Source: Hydra vulgaris (taxonomy: Eukaryota; Cnidaria; Hydrozoa; Anthoathecata; Hydridae). From it: DNA of 64,000 nucleotides. The notes under the pieces are model-generated. The model saw nothing but the letters and a program-made list of their open reading frames with translations. It did not search any database and was not told where the DNA came from. Positions 57,582-64,000 of the stretch are shown here, in pieces; position 1 is the first letter of the stretch; each line of letters opens with the position of its first letter. The translations under genes were made by a program, and so were the position numbers. The DNA is taken from contig NC_088922.1 of NCBI RefSeq assembly GCF_038396675.1, positions 68,976,001 to 69,040,000 on the forward strand, written 5' to 3'.

Positions 57582-57927
57582 CAGAAATGCAGTTATTCGA
57601 ACCTGCAGTTGTTCGAAATATCGGTTATTCGAATTAATTTTTCCTCCCCTAGAAGATAAAAAAACACGTTTAAGGAACAAAACAAAAAAAAAAAAAAAAG
57701 GACTATATTTTCAATGAATTGTAAAATATTTATTATTTTACAAGGATAAAACTGAAGTAGCACCAAATTCCAAGGGTCTTTTTCTTTTTTTACTTTCAAC
57801 TTTTATTAAAATTCAAAAGAAACTTAAAGTAGGTCGTTTTAAAGAGCATATTCAGTTATTCGAGTTTTGGATTATTCGAAATAAATTCTTATACCCCTTG
57901 GAGGTTCGAATAACCGGGAGTTTACTG
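57582..57927. mobile_element. pogo/Tigger-type MITE with GGTTATTCGAA ends
   Basis: The right end, read inverted, is CAGTAAACTCCCGGTTATTC (ending 57927) followed by TA (57928-57929). The left end is degraded but has CAGTTATTCGAACC (57590-57603) plus two more TTATTCGAA/GTTCGAA words. TTATTCGAA words recur at both ends. It is 346 bp and non-coding. Confidence 0.7.
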
Positions 57928-57994
<67 letters not shown>

Positions 57995-58028
57995 AATATA
58001 TATATATATATATAAATATATATATATG
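57928..58028. repeat. (TA)n microsatellite
   Basis: TA array that starts at the TA duplication of the MITE and ends at the TA preceding the next Tc1 element. Confidence 0.95.
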
Positions 58029-58030
58029 TA

Positions 58031-59352
58031 CAAAATTATTTACGTCAGAATCTATATAACTGAAAAGATTTATGTTTTTTTTTTAATTTGATTCCAAAAT
58101 GAAAAAAAAACATTTATAAGTCTTTTTAACTCAAAGCAAAAGTAACTCTATTAAATGAACTTTGCTAACTTACATTTTTTTTGTCTAAAATAAAAGTGAC
58201 AAAAGTTAGAAACATCTACATTTTTATTATGAAATATGTTTTGTCAATAACTATTCACTAAAAAGGATTAATAAAAAGTATTTTGTTAAAGTTATTAACA
58301 ATAAGCATTTTAAACTATATTTTTCGGAATTTATTTTCAGAAAAAGTAAAACTAATAATAATAATGGTTTATCATCAAAACTATTCATTGGACATCAGAT
58401 CTCGGGTCACTTTTGATCGAAAAAAGGACATAACCTACAAGCAATGTGATGAAAAATATCAAATATCAGTAAGTGGTGCTAGGAAGATGTGTATAAAGTA
58501 TGACTGGTTCTTCTGAAAATCAGAAAAGACTTGGTCGCATTAAAACTTTAACAATAACCGATATCCTAATTGCACTGATAAAAAAAAAAAAATCAACAAT
58601 AACCTAAAGGCAGATTGTTGAAAACCTTAAATTAAATGTTTCCTATCGAACTGTACAGAAAAGACTTAATAATTTTGATGATTTAAATAAACCTTCTCCA
58701 GGTAAGTAAACCCCTCATTAATCGCATAAACAAAGAAAAACTTTTAGCATTTGCAAAACTGCATATTAACAAGTGTGAGTCCTTTTGGAACTTAGTGTTA
58801 TGGTCTGATAAGAATAAATGTCAAGTAATTGGCTTAAAAACGACAAAAAATTTGGTGCAGACCTTGTGATGCACTCTTAGATAGAAATCTTACAAAAACA
58901 GTCTAGCATGGAGTTGTCTCGCCTATGGCTCGGGGATGTTTTGATTCAAATAGTGTGGGACGACTAGTGAATGTTGAATGTATAATAACAGGGAAGTTGT
59001 ATATTGATTGGCTTTCAAAAAATTTATGTTAATCCGTTTTAGAACTGATTGCAAATTTTTTTTTCACCATGGCGACCCTAAACACACATGCAAAGCGAAA
59101 CAACAGTTCCTAAAAAAAAAGTAAAGCTAACATCCTTAAATGGCCGCCACAAAGACCAGACCTAAAACCTGTTGAAAATATATGGGCAATTTTGAAATCT
59201 AAAATAATTGTAAGATAGCTCATTTCATTTAATAGAGTTACTTTTACAATGATTTAAAAAAAATTATAAATATTTTTTTTCTTCTTTACAATCAAATTTT
59301 AAAAAAACATAAAATTTTTGAAGTTATGTAGATTCCAACGTAAATAATTTTG
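58031..59352 (+). mobile_element. Tc1-like transposon with 30-bp inverted repeats
   Basis: CAAAATTATTTACGTCAGAA followed by TCTATATAACT (58031-58061) is inverted at about 59322-59352 with few mismatches. The left flank is TA (58029-58030); the right flank is TT, probably a mutated TA. The length is about 1.3 kb. Confidence 0.85.
58364..59210 (+). pseudogene. Tc1 transposase, decayed
   Basis: It starts MVYHQNYSLDIRSRVTFDRK at 58364, a helix-turn-helix start, and KQCDEKYQISVSGARKMCIK. After stops at about 58514-58620 the linker (QIVENLKLNVSYRTVQKRL-like, about 58610-58660) and catalytic domain follow in shifting frames: WSDKNKC with the first aspartate (about 58803), HGVVSPMARGCFDSNSVGRL (from about 58911), HGDPKHTCKAKQQF with the second aspartate (about 59069), and WPPQRPDLKPVENIWAILKS with the glutamate (about 59141-59200). 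The spacing is close to DD34E. At least four stops and two frameshifts are present. Confidence 0.88.
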
Positions 59353-59423
59353 TTTTTATTGTTAGAGTTCTGAATTTATCAACAATGTTAATGCTATACA
59401 TGTATATGCATTATGTGGACGTC

Positions 59424-59976
<553 letters not shown>

Positions 59977-60009
59977 TATGTGGACGTCAAATTTTACAAT
60001 TAAAAATAG

Positions 60010-60840
60010 TCACAATTCCATACATAAATTAAGTAAATTAAACTTACTTGAATAGTTGTAACTATAAACCATCATTTTAATCATATAATGTACTTCGTTC
60101 ATAAGATGGAAACCAGTTAAAACCATATCATTCCTCTTTCTTTGATCCACCAGAACTTTACTAAATAAACTTACACCTAAAATCAAATTATCACATGTCA
60201 AAAAAATTTAAACAGTATTATTAAAATTAGATATGACAAATAGGTAATATTATATTTTATTTATTCTTCACCATATAAAAAGTTAAATGCAAAGAGAAAC
60301 ACAATCATTCACTAACATAATTACTTTCATTCTTTTTCGGAGTCCTCTGTAGTCGTAAAATTAAATCCTTCGTCTACTTCTTTATCTAATATTAGATACT
60401 TATAAGTAATAATTTAGTAAAACAAATATAAACAAAAATGTAAAAACTAAAGTGTAGACCCAGTGCAAACAGATTACGATATATATCTAGGCAATCATAA
60501 TACAATAAACAGATTCAAATTTTTACTTATCCCAAAATAAAAATGAGATTAATTAGATGTTTATTTGATATAGTACTTCACCATTAATATAAAACTATAA
60601 CAGTTTTTTTATTCATATAAAACAATTAAAATAGCAATGAGTACTGTAAAATTTAATGACCTCCAGTAACTTTAATTCTTTTAACTCTAAGCTTGTTCCA
60701 TGAATAATCAATTGGAAAACTATTATAGGCAGCTTTCATTGCATGAACACCAGTTGACAAAAATCACCAACTACATTCTACCCAACAACATAGAGCAACT
60801 GCCTCTACTTCAATCTGTTTTTAAAATAAACAACTTAAGC
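60010..60840 (-). other. Possible spliced exons of an unknown minus-strand gene
   Basis: On the minus strand a segment at about 60181-60050 is bordered by a pyrimidine-rich TTTGATTTTAG acceptor and a GTAAGTTT donor and encodes LFSKVLVDQRKRNDMVLTGF and HLMNEVHYMIKMMVYSYNY. A segment at 60395-60330 encodes DKEVDEGFNFTTTEDSEKE and a stop. A third at about 60810-60655 encodes [20 protein letters not shown] and RVKRIKVTGGH, with one TGA upstream. I do not recognise the protein. Being inside the 7.4 kb element, they could be exons of its own transposase or of a passenger gene. Confidence 0.3.
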
Positions 60841-60846
60841 CCAAGA

Positions 60847-61564
<718 letters not shown>

Positions 61565-61568
<4 letters not shown>

Positions 61569-61860
61569 TAATTACATGCATTAATACATAATATTAAAAT
61601 AAATAAAAATATATATCAAAGGTATGTGATAAATATTAAATGCTAGAATTAAATATACAACACCGACTCTAAAATTAAGACTAGAAATATAAACATTTTA
61701 TATACATATATAAAATGTTTATATTTCTTTTATATATATTCATAAGTTTACCCATATATACATGCATAAATACATATTATTAAAGTAAATAAAAATATAT
61801 GATAAAGAATAAAATTAAATATACAACACCAACTCTATAATTAGGACTAAATACTTTTCC
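61565..61860. repeat. About 120-bp tandem duplication with a 46-bp palindrome
   Basis: TTCATAA...ACATGCAT.AATACATA and later AATTAAATATACAACACC, ACTCTA.AATTA.GACTA words occur in order at about 61565-61684 and again at about 61738-61852. Between them, 61683-61704 is exactly inverted at 61707-61728 around a 2-base centre. Confidence 0.9.
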
Positions 61861-62449
61861 TATTAAAGTTAGAAGGTTTTCAAAAAAATGGAAATAAAGT
61901 TTCTTATCCAAACGTGTTTTTATATAAAAAAAACTTAATAATGCATACTTTAATTATTGGTCGAAGATTTTATACTGAAGTATTTGCTTGATAATTAGGG
62001 TATGGTGTTTAAAGTTTTTAAATAAATAAAAAAATTAGTCTGTTAACAGACTAAATTTAGTCTGACTTATGTTTTATTAATTTTGATATTACTTAAAACA
62101 TATGAATCTTATCAAAATTAAGTGCTTTTTCTAACTTAAAAATAACATATTTAATACAACTTTGCAATTTATTAAAATGGTCATTTTAAAATAAATAAAT
62201 CATGAACAAAAATAACCTGAATAAACCAAATATACTCTGAGATTTATTTGTATTATATGCAATTTGATGCAAAATCTAAAAGTTTTAAATTAGCCGCAAT
62301 AAAAAGAAGTTATAAAACATAACTTTAATAAAATATTTTTTTATACCATCTGCATGCATTCTATTAAGTTTTCATTGCCTTTTCTTTACGGCAAATTATT
62401 TTTGTAATGGGTAGTTAATGAGACAATAATTTTCAATGTGTCACTTCCT
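61861..62449. other. AT-rich DNA with a 20-bp palindrome
   Basis: TTAGTCTGTTAACAGACTAA at 62035-62054 is a perfect palindrome. No gene recognised. Confidence 0.5.
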
Positions 62450-62689
62450 CGACGTTGTCAAAGCAACTCATAATTTACGTTGGCAAAATAACACTTTTTC
62501 AACGTTTTTTAACTACCACATTTTCAACGTTGGTATATGTAACGTTGAATAAGGGTTGTTTCATAAATAGCTTAAATACGTTAAAAAAGCAGCTAATGTC
62601 TAACGTTGATAAACCTTCAACTTTGCGACGTTTTGACAGTGATTATTTGCGTACTTTTATTCAACGTTGAATAAACGCGATTTTTTGAG
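62450..62689. repeat. Right arm of the 7.4 kb transposon, inner part
   Basis: AACGTTG, TTCAACGTT and GTAACGTTGAATAA words, inverted relative to the left arm. It is interrupted by the MITE at 62690-63349 and continues at 63350-63697. Confidence 0.88.
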
Positions 62690-63349
62690 GAGGCTGAATA
62701 AGTGCGAATTTCATAACTGCGAATCTGCATAAGTGCGAAGCAGTTGCAAAGACTGGCATAACGGCGGCAACTTACAGCTGCTAACTGGCATAAGTGCGCC
62801 GAAAGAATTTGAAACATCGCATAAGTGCGAACTGGCATAAGTGCGAATTGGCATAAGTGCGAACTTGCCATATCACCACTTATGCCAATTTGCACTTATG
62901 CCAATGTTTGCAAATTCTTTCGGCGCATTTATGCTAATTCGCGCTTGTGCCAGTTCGCACTTATGCCAGTTTTTGCAATTGTTTCGCACATATGCCAGTT
63001 CGCACTTATGCCAGTTCGCACTTATGCCAATGTTTGCAAATTCTTTCGGCGCACTTATGCCAGTTCGCGCTTGTGCTAGTTCGCACTTATGCCAGTTTTT
63101 GCAATTGTTTTGCACTTATGCCAGTTCGCACTTATTCCAGTTCGCACTTATGCCAATGTTTGCAAATTCTTTTGGCGCACTTATGCCAGTTCGCGCTTGT
63201 GCTAGTTCGCACTTATGCCAGTTTTTGCAAGTGATTCGCACTTATGCCAGTTCGCGCTAGTGCCAGTTCGCACTTATGCCAGTTCGCACTTATGCCAGTC
63301 GCAATTATGCAGATTCGCAGTTATGAAATTCGCACTTATTCAGTCGCCC
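62690..63349. mobile_element. 660-bp MITE made of GCACTTATGCCAGTTC repeats
   Basis: The terminal inverted repeat (62694-62732 against 63305-63343) is perfect over 39 bp, beginning CTGAATAAGTGCGAATTTCA. It is flanked by the direct repeat CGATTTTTTGAG (62678-62689 and 63350-63361). The interior is almost entirely variants of a 16-bp word, GCACTTATGCCAGTTC, in a higher-order block of about 117-118 bp that includes GTTTGCAAATTCTTTCGG and is repeated about three times (from about 62903, 63026 and 63144); the left fifth carries the same words inverted. The open frames seen here on both strands are by-products of the repeat. Confidence 0.88.
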
Positions 63350-63697
63350 CGATTTTTTGAGAAGATAATATAAGTTGATATTTATACGCCTATTCAACGT
63401 TAAAAATGTGACGTTTAAAAAGCGGTTTATTTTTAACGTTGATGAAGCATAGATTTTGAATCGTCTTTAAAGTGGCTTTTTGCGTAAGTTGAATCCACGT
63501 TGACTAAACGTCTTTTTTTGAGAAGCTAAATACGTTACAATTTTAACGCTTATTCAACGTTTAAATTTACCGCGATTTAGTATACAAAAACAAACATTGA
63601 TTCAACGTTGAAAGCGCGTTGTTTTTGTGACTGCAACGCTTTTTCTACGCTGCGACCGGTTTTTCAACGTTGATTCAACGCTGACATGTTTGCTGGG
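63350..63697. repeat. Right arm of the 7.4 kb transposon, outer part
   Basis: TTCAACGTT, AACGTTGA and GTTGATTCAACGCTGACATG words leading to the end GTTTGCTGGG. It contains an approximate internal duplication of TTTTTTTGAGAAG...TATTCAACGTT (63351-63400 and 63509-63563). Confidence 0.88.
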
Positions 63698-64000
63698 TCA
63701 GGTAGAACGCAACTAATGGAATCAAGAGATGATGTTGATGAAAAGTTTTTAGCAAACAATTCGGCTTTGTCTTTAGGTGAGGTGACAAAGTCTGAGCCAT
63801 ACAAGAGAGGTGGAATTATAGATTTGCCCTTATTATTGATATCATTAAAGATTCTCCAGAAGTCACGAGAGCCTAATTTTTGATATGTGATACGAGATTT
63901 CATGACCTGAGAATAGCGGGTTTTGGCGTTAGACAAAACCTTTTTACAATTGTTTCTAGCAGTAATAAACAGACGTCTGTTTTCTGGACAATTGTTTTGT
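63698..64000 (-). pseudogene. Family C retrotransposon, endonuclease-RT linker (continues beyond window)
   Basis: The minus-strand frame 63936-63664 reads KSRITYQKLGSRDFWRIFND, then KGKSIIPPLLYGSDFVTSPK and DKAELFAKNFSSTSSLD, the linker that precedes RT in this family. The last codons of that open frame run into the 7.4 kb element; the genuine continuation is at 56304. Upstream (63937-64000) the frame continues with basic residues and leaves the window. The homologous DNA at 21246-21542 confirms the assignment. Confidence 0.9.

Noticed and set aside
62617-63260. Several overlapping open frames rich in CANSHLCQFALMP-type repeats
   Set aside because: They arise from the 16-bp repeat of the MITE, whose period is not a multiple of three, so all frames stay open by chance. 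Not proteins.
62690-63349. CRISPR-like array
   Set aside because: Repeats are contiguous, of unequal spacing and within a TIR-bounded element in a eukaryotic genome; no spacers or cas genes.

Overview
This 64 kb window is AT-rich eukaryotic nuclear DNA. I find no convincing host gene. Almost everything that can be named is a transposable element, usually broken and often nested. The mix (several CR1/L2-like and Jockey/I-like non-LTR retrotransposons, Penelope-like elements with GIY-YIG domains, a Helitron, hAT, mariner, Tc1, pogo/Tigger, a tRNA-derived SINE, many long TA microsatellites) fits a repeat-rich cnidarian, most likely Hydra. That assignment is inference from element style, not from a marker gene.

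Layout. 0.3-1.1 kb: a decayed protein-primed type B DNA polymerase fragment (Polinton/Maverick-like). 1.5-5.7 kb: two minus-strand non-LTR retrotransposons joined end to end. 6.2 kb: a tRNA-derived SINE. 8.6-10.8 kb: a Helitron Rep remnant. 11.1-12.6 kb: a remnant of an unclassified repeat-borne protein family. 13.5-17.3 kb: a Penelope-like element (PLE) split by a complete pogo/Tigger transposon (13634-16255, TA duplication); the PLE carries a hammerhead ribozyme at 17136-17177. 19.3-24.5 kb: minus-strand non-LTR elements, one split by a mariner (21543-22854). 24695-31309: one hAT transposon with terminal inverted repeats of about 440 bp and an 8-bp duplication. 32914-34231: a deleted pogo-like transposon. 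36.5-39.2 kb: retrotransposon scraps, a second PLE GIY-YIG domain partly duplicated in inverted orientation, and a second hammerhead of the same architecture. 39.4-41.3 kb: a CR1-like copy. 41.4-47.2 kb: two copies of another unclassified repeat-borne protein family on either side of an I/Jockey-like retrotransposon. 47593-49306: a Tc1 element. 49.4-54.6 kb: two CR1-like copies in opposite orientations. 54.6-64 kb: a Jockey-like element split by a 7.4 kb transposon (56305-63697) whose ends are filled with AACGTTGA-type repeats and which itself contains a Tc1, a pogo-type MITE, a retrotransposon tail, large TA arrays and a 660-bp MITE.

The genes do not form a pathway. They form a record of insertions. 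Several boundaries are resolved to the base because both inverted repeats and target duplications survive. The signals most worth following are the two matching hammerhead motifs in PLEs (with a repeat copy that begins exactly at a predicted cleavage site), the 7.4 kb element and its satellite-like 660-bp guest, the Tigger frame with nine stops and no frameshift, and the unusual number of short perfect palindromes created inside older coding remnants.
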